Source: Anaerolineae bacterium (lineage in GTDB: Bacteria > Chloroflexota > Anaerolineae > Anaerolineales > UBA4823). Taken from it: 64,000 nucleotides of DNA. How positions within the stretch are numbered: position 1 is the first letter of the stretch; the number at the start of each line of letters is the position of its first letter. The stretch lies in assembly GCA_003327455.1 (NCBI GenBank), contig QOQU01000005.1, forward strand, positions 1 to 64,000. The letters run 5' to 3'. Positions 1 through 8,518 of this stretch are shown here, piece after piece. The position numbers were made by a program, and so were the translations under genes. The notes under the pieces are model-generated. The model made no database searches and was not told where the DNA came from. It was given only the letters and a program-made list of their open reading frames with translations.

Positions 1-247
1 GCATGTCCACGTGCGCATAGTGGCGCTTCTCCGTCTCGTACTCTACGTGCGCAATGTTGATCGTGATGCCCCGCGCCTTCTCTTCCGGCGCATTGTCAAT
101 CGAGTCAAACGGCCGATATTCGCCCTTCCCTAAGAAAGAACAATATTTTGTGATCGCCGCCGTTAGCGTCGTCTTCCCATGGTCGATGTGTCCCATCGTC
201 CCTACATTCATGTGCGGCTTCGTCCGTTCGTACTTCTGCTTTGCCAT
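1..247 (-). CDS. tuf: Elongation factor Tu, N-terminal part (cut by window edge)
   Basis: EF-Tu delivers aminoacyl-tRNA to the ribosome as a GTP complex. Only the first 82 residues lie in the window; the gene runs off the left end. The start reads [16 protein letters not shown], followed by the P-loop GHIDHGKTT and the switch I region with ARGITI, all diagnostic of the EF-Tu GTPase domain. The ATG at 245-247 has a Shine-Dalgarno AAGGAG a few bases upstream. Three tRNA genes lie directly upstream on the same strand, and one promoter before them probably drives the whole unit. Confidence 0.97.
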   Translation of the reverse strand, partial: MAKQKYERTKPHMNVGTMGHIDHGKTTLTAAITKYCSFLGKGEYRPFDSIDNAPEEKARGITINIAHVEYETEKRHYAHVDM

Positions 248-306
248 GCGGTTACTTCTCCTTCTTCAAAATATCTAAAAGGTTTCTCTTCATGGCTCTC
301 GCGAAG

Positions 307-379
307 AGCCCTCAATGGGACTTGAACCCATGACCCCGTTCTTACCAAGAACGTGCTCTACCGACTGAGCTATGAGGGC
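307..379 (-). tRNA. tRNA-Thr (anticodon GGT)
   Basis: A 73-nt cloverleaf. The acceptor stem GCCCTCA/TGAGGGC carries a T discriminator. A D-arm (GCTCAGTCGGTAGAGC) and a T-arm with GGGTTCAAGTCCC are present. The anticodon loop TTGGTAA gives GGT, which reads ACC/ACT. No CCA is encoded. It is the last tRNA before tuf. Confidence 0.95.
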
Positions 380-458
380 TTGACGTTGCCGTACCGCGCA
401 AGAAGCGAGGTTTGTGCGCATTCCCTGCGACCAAACACGCCTTCTGCGAAGAGCCAAG

Positions 459-541
459 TGGGCGGTGAAGGATTCGAACCTCCGAAGGCTTCTGCCAACT
501 GATTTACAGTCAGTCCCCGTTGGCCACTTGGGTAACCGCCC
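459..541 (-). tRNA. tRNA-Tyr (anticodon GTA)
   Basis: An 83-nt class II tRNA with a long variable arm, as expected for bacterial tRNA-Tyr. The acceptor stem is GGGCGGT/ACCGCCC with an A discriminator. The anticodon loop CTGTAAA gives GTA, and the T-arm contains GGTTCGAATCC. It is the middle gene of the three-tRNA group upstream of tuf. Confidence 0.95.
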
Positions 542-557
542 ATTCAATTAATCGGGA

Positions 558-630
558 AGCCGACGATGGGAATCGAACCCATGACCTGCCACTTACAAGG
601 CGGCTGCTCTGCCGATTGAGCTACGTCGGC
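558..630 (-). tRNA. tRNA-Thr (anticodon TGT)
   Basis: A 73-nt cloverleaf with acceptor stem GCCGACG/CGTCGGC and a T discriminator. The anticodon loop CTTGTAA gives TGT, which reads ACA. The T-arm contains GGGTTCGATTCCC. It is the promoter-proximal gene of the tRNA-tuf unit. Confidence 0.95.
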
Positions 631-654
631 GTACCCAGCGTTATAGCGTAGAGC

Positions 655-683
655 ATTATACCAGACTGCGTGCTTTCGGGCAA
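655..683 (-). promoter_or_regulatory. Promoter of the tRNA-tuf unit
   Basis: On the minus strand TTGCCC (683-678) is followed after exactly 17 bp by a perfect TATAAT (660-655). The -10 box is preceded by TGG, giving an extended -10. The first tRNA begins about 25 bases downstream. This is a near-consensus housekeeping promoter, as expected for stable RNA and tuf. Confidence 0.8.
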
Positions 684-772
684 GGTTAACTTGCCCTTGT
701 GCGACTGCAAAGTTTATCAAGGGTTGCTCGAATCGTCAAGCAATTTAATGAAGGTTTTTGGTCGATATTTGC

Positions 773-2170
773 TTATGGTTCAAACACCGTGTCGAGTAAA
801 CCCCGTAAGAACTGATCAACCGCCTCGCGCAGAACCACGTTGGCCGTCATTCCATATACCGGTGTCATGTTGCCTTGCATTTCAGGATGGCTTTTGACGG
901 TTTCGACCGCTTGTTGCAGATCTGCCAGAAACCTTTCAGCAACACCCTCCTGGGTGTGTCGAATCGTAACTGCCAGATGAACCGCAGGTGGATTTTGCAA
1001 ACCGTTCAAATTCCAGCCGGCCTTGCTCATTACATCGGAAATGGCATAAATGTCCAGAGTGTCGGAAGTGAAAGCGATGACAAACAGGGGATCTCCGAGA
1101 ACCCGCAGCTCTGGAATTGCCGCAATTCCCTTTTTGATTGTCTCTGCGCTTTTCAAGATTCGGCGGGCGGCTTCGAGGTAACCGCTCTCACCCATTGAGA
1201 CCAGCGCTGCCCACGCTGCGGCGGATAACCCACCGGGGCGACTACCGGTCATCGTGGGGGACAGGTAGATGCCGCCACACCAATCGGTGCTGACGTAATA
1301 TTGATAATGCCGTAACTCTCGCCCGCGATAGAGCACAACGGAGGTGCCCTTGGCTGCATAGCCATATTTATGGGTGTCACATGACATTGAAGTGACACCG
1401 GGCAGCCGGAAATCGAATTTTGGCACGGGATAGCCCAGTTTTTCTGCCCATGGTAATAAGAAACCTCCCAAACAGGCATCGGTGTGGAAACCAATACCGT
1501 GCTGGCGGGCGATCTCAGACAATTCTTCTATGGGGTCAACGATGCCGTGCGGAAAAGGAGGCGCCGAGCCTACCATCACCACGGTATTTGGGGTCAGAGC
1601 GGCTTCCATCGCCTTAACATCTGCCCGAAAGTCTTCGCCCACCGGAACGCGGATCAGTTTCATGCCAAAATACTGAGCCGCTTTCTCGAAGGCAACATGT
1701 GCAGTTGAAGGGGCAACGATCTCCGCAGCGGTAATGTTTTTCGTTGCTCTTGCCCAATCCCGGTAGGTTTTCATCGCTAACAGGATGCTTTCGGTACCGC
1801 CCGAAGAAACAGTGCCAACGATCTCGTCTTCGGTTTGACCTGCGCCGAGCATATGGGCAGTCATGGAAACGATCTCAGCCTCGAATTTGGTGATGCTGGG
1901 CCAGATATCCATGTGCAGGGGGTTGGCCTGGGATTGCAGGCTATATACAGTATTTTGGAATTCAATGTGGTTGGGGTCGCCATGATAAACCGCGCCCGAG
2001 ACTTTACCGCTTTGCCAGCGGGGAGCTTCGCGTTGGGAAAGTTCGGCAATCAGATCGACAATTTCTGATCGACTCAAGCCCTCTTTCGGCAGGCTCCGAA
2101 AGCCGGGAATTTCATCTTTATAGGGTTTGAGAGCTGCATTTAGCTCCTGTTGAATTTTGGCAATGTCCAT
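773..2170 (-). CDS. PLP-dependent lyase/decarboxylase, sphingosine-1-phosphate lyase-like
   Basis: A 465-residue group II PLP-dependent decarboxylase-fold enzyme. Visible motifs are [11 protein letters not shown] (phosphate loop, about residue 125), [10 protein letters not shown], and the PLP lysine in [15 protein letters not shown] (about residue 265). This wording matches sphingosine-1-phosphate lyase (which splits a phosphorylated long-chain base to a fatty aldehyde and phosphoethanolamine) better than glutamate decarboxylase. There is no N-terminal membrane anchor, so it should be cytosolic. It starts 29 bases after the gntR-type gene on the same strand and is probably co-transcribed with it. 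The true substrate is not visible from sequence; another amino-acid decarboxylase activity is possible. Confidence 0.82.
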   Translation of the reverse strand: MDIAKIQQELNAALKPYKDEIPGFRSLPKEGLSRSEIVDLIAELSQREAPRWQSGKVSGAVYHGDPNHIEFQNTVYSLQSQANPLHMDIWPSITKFEAEIVSMTAHMLGAGQTEDEIVGTVSSGGTESILLAMKTYRDWARATKNITAAEIVAPSTAHVAFEKAAQYFGMKLIRVPVGEDFRADVKAMEAALTPNTVVMVGSAPPFPHGIVDPIEELSEIARQHGIGFHTDACLGGFLLPWAEKLGYPVPKFDFRLPGVTSMSCDTHKYGYAAKGTSVVLYRGRELRHYQYYVSTDWCGGIYLSPTMTGSRPGGLSAAAWAALVSMGESGYLEAARRILKSAETIKKGIAAIPELRVLGDPLFVIAFTSDTLDIYAISDVMSKAGWNLNGLQNPPAVHLAVTIRHTQEGVAERFLADLQQAVETVKSHPEMQGNMTPVYGMTANVVLREAVDQFLRGLLDTVFEP

Positions 2171-2199
2171 GATGTTTTCCTTTCTGTTAGAAATGTCTT

Positions 2200-2943
2200 T
2201 TATCCTCGATACTCGATGACAATTTGATGTTGATCGGCTCGAAAGATGGTTTGGGAATATTCGATAGGGATTTGATTGGCATCATATGCCAGGCGACGGA
2301 TGTGCATGACGGCTGAGCCGGCTGAAATGTTCAACCAGCGGGCGGTCGCGGGGTCGGCAGTATCTGCCACGAGCACATCTCGAGCACTCACCGGCCGCCG
2401 CTGGTATTCCCGATCTAAAATTTCATAGAGTGACTGATCGGTCAGATCGATGGATGCCAGAAGCGGAAAATAAGAATACGGGTGATGACAGGTTTCGATA
2501 CACAACGGTTTTCCATTTGCAAAGCGAAGGCGCCGGATGAGAATAACCTGGTCTCCATCAGCCAGACTCAGTTGGCTCTGGATTTCGCTGCTCGGCGAGA
2601 TGACCCTTTGCTCAAGCGTTTGCGCCCTGACTTGTAAACCCTCTTCAGCCATCTCTTCGGTCAGACTCCGCAGTTGAAAACGGTTCAAGACAAAAGATTT
2701 ACGCGGGTGAGCAACAAAGGTGCCCAAGGCTCGCTTGCGCACCACCAATCCTTGAGCGGCCAGGTTATCCAGCGCTTGGCGCACGGTGATGCGACTGACG
2801 CCGAGCGCTTTTGCAAGCGAAATTTCGTTTTCGATAAGATCACCCGGACGAAGCTCGCCGCTTCTGATTCGTTCCCGAATCCATTCTTCAATCTGGAAGT
2901 AATAGGGAATCGGAGAATTGCGCTGAATCTGAAAGATCGTCAT
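2200..2943 (-). CDS. GntR-family regulator, HutC/UTRA subfamily
   Basis: A 247-residue transcription factor. The N-terminal winged helix (about residues 10-75) contains [22 protein letters not shown] and [16 protein letters not shown], the GntR signature. The rest is a UTRA effector domain of the HutC type, which binds small metabolites. It lies first in a two-gene unit with the S1P-lyase-like gene, so it most likely controls that enzyme and itself. A perfect inverted repeat 21 bases before its start codon is the likely operator. Confidence 0.9.
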   Translation of the reverse strand: MTIFQIQRNSPIPYYFQIEEWIRERIRSGELRPGDLIENEISLAKALGVSRITVRQALDNLAAQGLVVRKRALGTFVAHPRKSFVLNRFQLRSLTEEMAEEGLQVRAQTLEQRVISPSSEIQSQLSLADGDQVILIRRLRFANGKPLCIETCHHPYSYFPLLASIDLTDQSLYEILDREYQRRPVSARDVLVADTADPATARWLNISAGSAVMHIRRLAYDANQIPIEYSQTIFRADQHQIVIEYRG

Positions 2944-2963
2944 AATCGACTCTTGGGTTGAAT

Positions 2964-2995
2964 AATTTTATGTTATAACATTATAACATAAAATT
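2964..2995. promoter_or_regulatory. Perfect 15-bp inverted repeat, probable GntR operator
   Basis: AATTTTATGTTATAA (2964-2978) and its exact reverse complement (2981-2995) are separated by two bases. A minus-strand TATAAT (2985-2980) lies inside it, and TTGACA (3005-3000) lies just upstream, but with only a 14-bp spacer. A protein bound here would cover the core promoter of the regulator-lyase unit. The cognate protein is inferred to be the adjacent GntR-family product. Confidence 0.72.
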
Positions 2996-3099
2996 TGTGT
3001 GTCAAGTGTTTTTTAACGGGAGAGTCATCTAAACGAAACCTCTCGACTCCTCTCCTAAAGCAGGTTTTGGGGCGGTTTATCAGGAATGCGTTCAACATG

Positions 3100-3170
3100 A
3101 CAGGCTAAAAGCCTGTGTTCCGTTAATTGGGTGTTACTGGCGTAGCACAGTCCTTCAGGCTGTGCCAGGG
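3100..3170. repeat. Two REP-like short hairpins in the divergent spacer
   Basis: The 409-bp spacer 2944-3352 holds no gene. Besides the operator and promoter it contains ACAGGC-TAAAA-GCCTGT (3100-3116) and a hairpin with arms GCACAG/CTGTGC (3145-3150/3160-3165) and an inner CC-TTCA-GG. Both resemble dispersed intergenic palindromes of bacterial genomes. Neither is followed by a T-run, so they are not classical terminators. Confidence 0.4.
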
Positions 3171-3258
3171 GTCGGTTGCTTTGGGGAACCGAAAGACAAC
3201 AATGTCATAACCGGGTGACGCTGTGATTTCCATCCAGAGACATTCTTACATGTTACAC

Positions 3259-3287
3259 TTGGAATTGAACTCAAGATGTCATAAAAT
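3259..3287 (+). promoter_or_regulatory. Probable promoter of the aldehyde oxidoreductase gene
   Basis: TTGGAA (3259-3264) and TAAAAT (3282-3287) are separated by 17 bp. The pair points toward the gene starting at 3353, which has an AAAGGA ribosome-binding site. Match to consensus is good but not perfect. Confidence 0.5.
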
Positions 3288-3352
3288 ATGCGTAATCTGA
3301 CTTTAAAATTCCACAATATTTTGATATATCCTATCTGGAAAGGACAAGAGAA

Positions 3353-5218
3353 ATGAAAGGGTACATGGGAAAGATGTTGTTTGTCGACCTAACCAGGCGG
3401 CAGGTTGAGGCACGAACTATCCCCGAAGAGTGGTTTGAACAATATATTGGGGGAGAAGGTTTGGCAATGCGCTTGTTTGTCGACCTGGTTCATCCTGAAA
3501 AAGATGTCTTGGATGCCGAACAACCCCTGATTTTTGCCACAGGTCCCTTGAGTGGAACGCTCGCTCCTTGTAGCGGACGCTGTGTCGTCGCGTTCTGGTC
3601 ACCTGCGACCAAAACAATCGGTGCATCGAATGGAGGCGGAGATTTTGCGCCCACTCTCAAGAGAGCCGGCTGGGATTTGCTGGTCATCACCGGTCGGGCA
3701 GAAAGCCCAGTGTACCTGGTGATCGATAATGATAATGTTGAAATTCATGATGGGCGAATGCTGTGGGGAAAATCAGTTAGTGAAACGGAAGACTTCTTGA
3801 ATGAGACCCTTGGTTTGACGAATCTCTCGATTGCCTCCATTGGGATTGCCGGAGAAAAAGGCGTTCTATTCGCGAGCATTATGAATGAAAAATATCGCGC
3901 TTTTGGACGGGGAGGGCCAGGCGCGGTTATGGGAAGTAAAAACTTGAAGGCGATTGCTGTGCGTGGCACCAAAAGATTGCCAACCGCTGACCAGGCTGCC
4001 CTCAAAGAAGTTGCGAAAGATGCCAAAGATGAAATGTTTCAGGAAATATTTGTGCGCGATGAGCTGCGTCCCTATGGAACTCCATCTTTCTATGATGCCA
4101 TTAACGGCCTGGGTATCCTGCCAACCAAAAACTGGCAACGGACGACTTTCCCGGAGTCTCAAGACAAGCTGACCTATCAGGCTTATCATCAAATCCTTGA
4201 TGTATCGCCAAAAGCTTGCTTCAATTGTGCTATTCATTGTGGGCGGTATACCAAGGTTAAAGAAGGTCCTTACGCTGGTATGGAGGGTGGCGGTCCGGAG
4301 TATGAGTCAATTGCGGCTTTTGGTAGCAAGTGTCTGGTTACAGACCTGAATGCAGTAACAGCCGCAAACCACCTGGCGAATGACTTTGGTCTTGACATTA
4401 TCTCGACCGGTCAGGTATTGGCAACCGCAATGGAATGGTTCGAACAAGGTATCCTTGATCTGGAGAAAACTCAGGGGCTCGATCTTACCTGGGGAAATGG
4501 TCAGGCTGTTGTTGAGGGTGTCAAACGAATCGCTCATCGTGAAGGGATCGGTGATTTGCTTGCTCAAGGGGTAAAACGAGCTGCAGAAGCCCTCGGACCT
4601 CAAGCCCATTACGCAGCCATGCATGTCAAGGGTCTGGAAATGGCTGCCGACGAGGTACGGGCGAGTAAGGGTGAAGCAGTTGTCCATGCAACCTCTGCGC
4701 GTGGGGCTGATCACCTCAGACCTTATGCGTCTGCGATTGATGCCTTTGGTTATCGCGACGAAGAGTTGGGCATTGTGGGTGAGATTGATTATCTCGAGGA
4801 CGGAAATAAGGCCTGGATCAAACCGTTCCAGGAATTGTCTATGGCAACGAATATGCTCGGTGTATGCTTGTTTGCCTCAATTACGCTTGCCATAAAGGCT
4901 TCCACGTGGGCAAAGTTGCTCTCAGAAGTAGTGGGTAAGGAGGTTACAAAGGATGAGCTGTTGAAGGCAGCCGAACGGGTGATCAACATGGAACGTTTGA
5001 TTAACGCCCGATTCGGCTTTGACCGTAAGGATGATACTTTACCCAAGCGCTTTTTGACCGAACCGGCTCCGGATGGTCGTGGTCAAGGGCAAGTGGTCGA
5101 TCTGCAAAAAGCGTTGGATAGTTATTATACAGCGATGGGATGGGACCTGAAGACCGGTCTACCGGGTGAAGCAAAGGTCAAAGAACTTGGTCTGGAATTT
5201 CTGCTCCAAAAAGCCTGA
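3353..5218 (+). CDS. Aldehyde:ferredoxin oxidoreductase (tungsten-type, AOR family)
   Basis: A 621-residue AOR-family enzyme, the usual length. The family oxidises aldehydes to carboxylic acids with a bis-pterin tungsten cofactor and one [4Fe-4S] cluster, reducing ferredoxin. The N-terminal domain has the expected YIGGEGLAMRL and FATGPLSGTLAPCSGR segments and ASNGGGDFAPTLKRAGWD. Cluster ligands appear as CFNCAIHC (about residues 288-295), with the distal Cys probably in LGVCLFAS near the C-terminus. The start is set by an AAAGGA ribosome-binding site 8 bases upstream. It is divergent from the S1P-lyase-like gene, whose aldehyde product it could in principle oxidise. The true substrate is unknown. 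Confidence 0.93.
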   Translation: MKGYMGKMLFVDLTRRQVEARTIPEEWFEQYIGGEGLAMRLFVDLVHPEKDVLDAEQPLIFATGPLSGTLAPCSGRCVVAFWSPATKTIGASNGGGDFAPTLKRAGWDLLVITGRAESPVYLVIDNDNVEIHDGRMLWGKSVSETEDFLNETLGLTNLSIASIGIAGEKGVLFASIMNEKYRAFGRGGPGAVMGSKNLKAIAVRGTKRLPTADQAALKEVAKDAKDEMFQEIFVRDELRPYGTPSFYDAINGLGILPTKNWQRTTFPESQDKLTYQAYHQILDVSPKACFNCAIHCGRYTKVKEGPYAGMEGGGPEYESIAAFGSKCLVTDLNAVTAANHLANDFGLDIISTGQVLATAMEWFEQGILDLEKTQGLDLTWGNGQAVVEGVKRIAHREGIGDLLAQGVKRAAEALGPQAHYAAMHVKGLEMAADEVRASKGEAVVHATSARGADHLRPYASAIDAFGYRDEELGIVGEIDYLEDGNKAWIKPFQELSMATNMLGVCLFASITLAIKASTWAKLLSEVVGKEVTKDELLKAAERVINMERLINARFGFDRKDDTLPKRFLTEPAPDGRGQGQVVDLQKALDSYYTAMGWDLKTGLPGEAKVKELGLEFLLQKA

Positions 5219-5256
5219 GCTTTTGTTCACCCGGAAAGCCAGTTCTGTGAATTGGT

Positions 5257-5281
5257 ATTAGGAGGAAGATCTCCCCCTAAT
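5257..5281 (+). other. Hairpin downstream of the AOR gene
   Basis: ATTAGGAGGA and TCCCCCTAAT form a 10-bp stem with one mismatch, about 38 bases after the AOR stop codon. No T-run follows directly, so it may stabilise the 3' end rather than terminate transcription. Confidence 0.35.
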
Positions 5282-5359
5282 CCGAAGCAGAGTCTTTTCC
5301 TGTTTTGTCGCAACTCAATACAATAGGGGAAGCGGTGTTCGTATCGCTCTCTCCAAGAA

Positions 5360-5394
5360 AGAACCTCCCCCAATTGCGCAATGGGGGAGGTTCT
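5360..5394 (-). terminator. Terminator-like hairpin after the membrane glycosyltransferase
   Basis: A perfect 13-bp stem with arms AGAACCTCCCCCA/TGGGGGAGGTTCT and a 9-base loop. On the minus strand it is followed by TTTCTT, and it lies 65 bases beyond the stop codon at 5459. It could also block read-through from the AOR gene on the plus strand, where the tail is less T-rich. Confidence 0.6.
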
Positions 5395-5458
5395 ATGATC
5401 AATCTGTGTCAAGGGGAATCGAAAGCTACTGGATGAGTTAATTAGTGGGGGTTAATAC

Positions 5459-6754
5459 TTACGAGCTGCGATTGACGATCGCCTTGGCAAATCTGATGAG
5501 TTCCTCGATGCCTTTCGCAGTCCATAAACACTGGAAGGGAATCAGAGGAACGACATACCTTTGAAAGGGGATGGGTACCATCGCAATGAGACCGATAGCT
5601 TGCAATGCCGTTGCGAGCCATAAGAAAGTTAAGGTGTACCGTAATGCGGAGTCGGAACTTTTTCGCACCCGGACGGCAGCCAGGGTGAAGCCGAATAAGC
5701 TCAAAAACAGAAAGATCGCTCCACCCCAGGTATCCCGAAATAGCGAGTGCAGAGGTTGTGAAAAATAGGCTTCAGTTGAGCGTTGAGTTTCTGTCAGGTA
5801 GTTTTTTAGATCGGCTATCATGGGTGGCGTGAAATACAGGTGAGCTACAATGCCTAGCAAACGATCGGAAGAGCTTTCCCAGACCAGTTCGGGGTTAACC
5901 GCGCGGATGGCTGCGACTTGTTCTTTTACCAACGATGCTCTTTCCTCCCAGGCAGCCAGAGAAGCGCGCAGCGGATCGCTCCACAACACAGGATTTAGTG
6001 CCAGGGTTAGAGAAGCAAATATCAGTCCAAAGAAAAAGGTGTGCTTCAGGCGTTGCTTTAGGGTAATATATGTCTCTGCAGGTGCGAGGAGAGTCATTGC
6101 CCAACACAAGAGAATTACTGGAGCGCAGGACTGTTTTGCATTAAACGCCAGAGCGGAAGGGATAGCAACCCAATGAGGCTGTTTTCGAAAACGCTTCATT
6201 GACCATAGGGTGAGCAAAAGGGTGAAGAGCAGGCTGCTTTCTGCCATTGCCCGTCGGGTGTGCAGCAAAATCAACGCGTTGCCAGCCAGGAGAAGCATCG
6301 CCAACCAGCCGCCTAAAACCCCACCTGCTTCCTGGGCGACTTGAAACATCAACCATAAACTGAGGGGAAACAGGAATGCTACACTCCAGCGCCCGACCAG
6401 CAGGAGGTCTGGCGAAGGAAGCGCGCCATTCGCTTGATTTGTCAGCCAGTCTTTGCTCCAATCCCAATCGACCTGGGGAGCTGGCTTTCGGGCGATTTGG
6501 CGTCCAATCCCGATCAACCAGCGGCTCAGCGGGGCATCCCGTAAGCGGTATTTCTGGCGCAAATCGGCGGAATGGGCAGGATTCCAGTAGAGTTGGCTGG
6601 GATTTCGAAAGAAGCGCTCGACATCACCGCTCATGAAGAGATAGGTTTGCTCATCGGGATGAAAGGGGACTCCGGATAAGCCAAGGAAATAACCAATGGA
6701 AACCAGTCCAATGAACCCCAGGATTGCTATTTTTTGAGGAAGCTGGTTTTTCAT
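5459..6754 (-). CDS. GT-C type membrane glycosyltransferase (GT39/ArnT-like)
   Basis: A 431-residue polytopic membrane protein. After the first transmembrane helix comes VPFHPDEQTYLF, where the Asp-Glu pair matches the catalytic acidic motif in the first extracytoplasmic loop of GT-C enzymes (PMT/ArnT families). These move a sugar from a polyprenyl-phosphate donor to lipid or protein on the outer face of the membrane. Eight or more further hydrophobic helices follow, and the protein ends soon after the last one. It is divergent from a second GT-C gene, 53 bp apart. Acceptor and donor are unknown. Confidence 0.72.
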   Translation of the reverse strand: MKNQLPQKIAILGFIGLVSIGYFLGLSGVPFHPDEQTYLFMSGDVERFFRNPSQLYWNPAHSADLRQKYRLRDAPLSRWLIGIGRQIARKPAPQVDWDWSKDWLTNQANGALPSPDLLLVGRWSVAFLFPLSLWLMFQVAQEAGGVLGGWLAMLLLAGNALILLHTRRAMAESSLLFTLLLTLWSMKRFRKQPHWVAIPSALAFNAKQSCAPVILLCWAMTLLAPAETYITLKQRLKHTFFFGLIFASLTLALNPVLWSDPLRASLAAWEERASLVKEQVAAIRAVNPELVWESSSDRLLGIVAHLYFTPPMIADLKNYLTETQRSTEAYFSQPLHSLFRDTWGGAIFLFLSLFGFTLAAVRVRKSSDSALRYTLTFLWLATALQAIGLIAMVPIPFQRYVVPLIPFQCLWTAKGIEELIRFAKAIVNRSS

Positions 6755-6807
6755 GCTGATTTCTTCGGTTACAATAATTCTGACTTCAGGGTCAATGCGC
6801 TTATCCC

Positions 6808-8421
6808 ATGCGAAATGCGAAGTTTCTTGGGTTATTTTTCCTGGTCATCGCAGCGGGCTTGAAAACGATCTTGCTGATTACCGATCGCTTTCCCTTTAAC
6901 GCCGATGAGGCAATTGTAGCATTAATGGCACGCCACATTCTGTTAAATGGGGAGCGACCGGTTTTTTTCTATGGACAGGCGTATATGGGTAGTCTGGATG
7001 CCTTCCTGGTTGCTATCGGCTTTGCATTTTTTGGCTTTCACGTTTGGGTGATTCGGGCTATCCAGATTGTTCTCTATCTGTTGGTAATCCTCTTTACGGT
7101 GAGGTTGACTTCTCTGATCTTTTCGCCCTCAAATGGCAAATGGTACACAGCAGCCTTGCTTGCTGTGCCAACGGTTAATGTGACTCTGTACACAACCGTC
7201 AGCCTGGGAGGATATGGGGAAGCATTGTTGATTGGCAATTTGATTTTGTATGATGGGTTGAAACTCTTACGGGTTTTGGAGAAGGAGGGCTTTCTGCCCT
7301 TAAGGCGGATAGGCAGTTTGGGGTTCTGGATTGGTTTGGGGTTTTGGGTGAATGGCTTAACTGCCATTTACGCCCTGCCGGTTCTTTTAAGCCTGCTTTG
7401 GGCTGGGTTTCAAAACCGCAGAGTTGTCGATCAAAAGAGGACAGGCATTGCGATCGGTATCTTCTGCCTCGCCTGGCTCTTGGGTTCGTTGCCCTGGTGG
7501 TATTATGCTATTCAAGAAGGAATGGACAGATTGATTTCCGAATTGTTTGGCTCAGCTATTGCCACTTCCGAAGGAAACGTGTTGCAACAGGCAATCAGGA
7601 ATTTGCTCAACTTGTTGATCTTTGGAAGCACCGTGCTTTTCGGCCTGCGCCCGCCATGGGAAATCCGCTGGCTGGCATTACCACTGGCACCTTTTGCCCT
7701 GGCGATTTGGCTGGCTTTGTTGGGCTGGTGGACGCGAGAGGTGATCGGCAATAGAGCCCGACTTCAACCGTGGGTGATTACAGGGATCGCAATTACTTTC
7801 AGCCTGGCTTTTGTTTTTACGCCTTTTGGGGCAGACCCTTCTGGCAGATATTTTCTCCCCTTATGGATCGTTCTCTCCTTGATTGCTGGCGAGATGACGG
7901 TCAGGTATATCCCGAAGGTTCGCTATCAAATTTGCCTGATTGGAGTGCTGGTTGTTTTTAACTTGTGGGGGATGATCGAATGCGCCATCCGAACGCCACC
8001 CGGGCTGACGACTCAATTTGATCCTGTTGCTGTCATTGATCATCGCCCGATGCCAGATTTGATTCAGTTCTTGCGCGAGCGTGGCGAAACGCGCGGCTAT
8101 ACCAATTACTGGGTTGCCTATCCCTTGGCTTTTTTGAGCGAAGAACAAATCATCTTTTCACCACGTTTGCCCTATCATCCGGATTTGCGATATACGTCCC
8201 GCGATGATCGCTATCCAGCCTATACTCAGCAGGTTATCAAAAGTGAGCGGGTTGCTTATATTACGACGAAAAATCCTGAGTTGGATAAAATTCTCACCCA
8301 GCGGTTTGAGGCGGCAAACATCGCATGGCAGGAGACGTGGATTGGGGATTATCATGTTTTTTACCGTCTTTCCAAAGCCATTCATCCCCAGCAGATCGGC
8401 TTAGGGGAAATGTCTCCTTGA
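6808..8421 (+). CDS. GT-C type membrane glycosyltransferase
   Basis: A 537-residue polytopic membrane protein. The first helix is followed by FPFNADEAIVALMARHI, with the Asp-Glu pair in the position typical of GT-C glycosyltransferases, then FFYGQAYMGSLDAFLVA. About ten further hydrophobic segments and a soluble C-terminal tail of roughly 130 residues follow. It probably glycosylates a lipid or cell-surface polymer from a polyprenyl-linked sugar. The neighbour on the other strand is of the same fold but clearly different sequence. Confidence 0.7.
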   Translation: MRNAKFLGLFFLVIAAGLKTILLITDRFPFNADEAIVALMARHILLNGERPVFFYGQAYMGSLDAFLVAIGFAFFGFHVWVIRAIQIVLYLLVILFTVRLTSLIFSPSNGKWYTAALLAVPTVNVTLYTTVSLGGYGEALLIGNLILYDGLKLLRVLEKEGFLPLRRIGSLGFWIGLGFWVNGLTAIYALPVLLSLLWAGFQNRRVVDQKRTGIAIGIFCLAWLLGSLPWWYYAIQEGMDRLISELFGSAIATSEGNVLQQAIRNLLNLLIFGSTVLFGLRPPWEIRWLALPLAPFALAIWLALLGWWTREVIGNRARLQPWVITGIAITFSLAFVFTPFGADPSGRYFLPLWIVLSLIAGEMTVRYIPKVRYQICLIGVLVVFNLWGMIECAIRTPPGLTTQFDPVAVIDHRPMPDLIQFLRERGETRGYTNYWVAYPLAFLSEEQIIFSPRLPYHPDLRYTSRDDRYPAYTQQVIKSERVAYITTKNPELDKILTQRFEAANIAWQETWIGDYHVFYRLSKAIHPQQIGLGEMSP

Positions 8422-8518
8422 TAGGTCAATCAGAGGAGCAGGAAAAGGCGTCCATAAGGTGGCTATTGCGACAAAAATCGCGTTTTGAGGGTCGGTTTGA
8501 CAATCGCCTTCTTCAGAT

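Noticed and set aside
3100-3170. CRISPR or transposon remnant
   Set aside because: There are only two unlike short palindromes, no regular spacing and no cas or transposase gene.
5227-5412. Short minus-strand frame between the AOR and glycosyltransferase genes
   Set aside because: It covers the terminator hairpin and shows no protein-like pattern or start signal.
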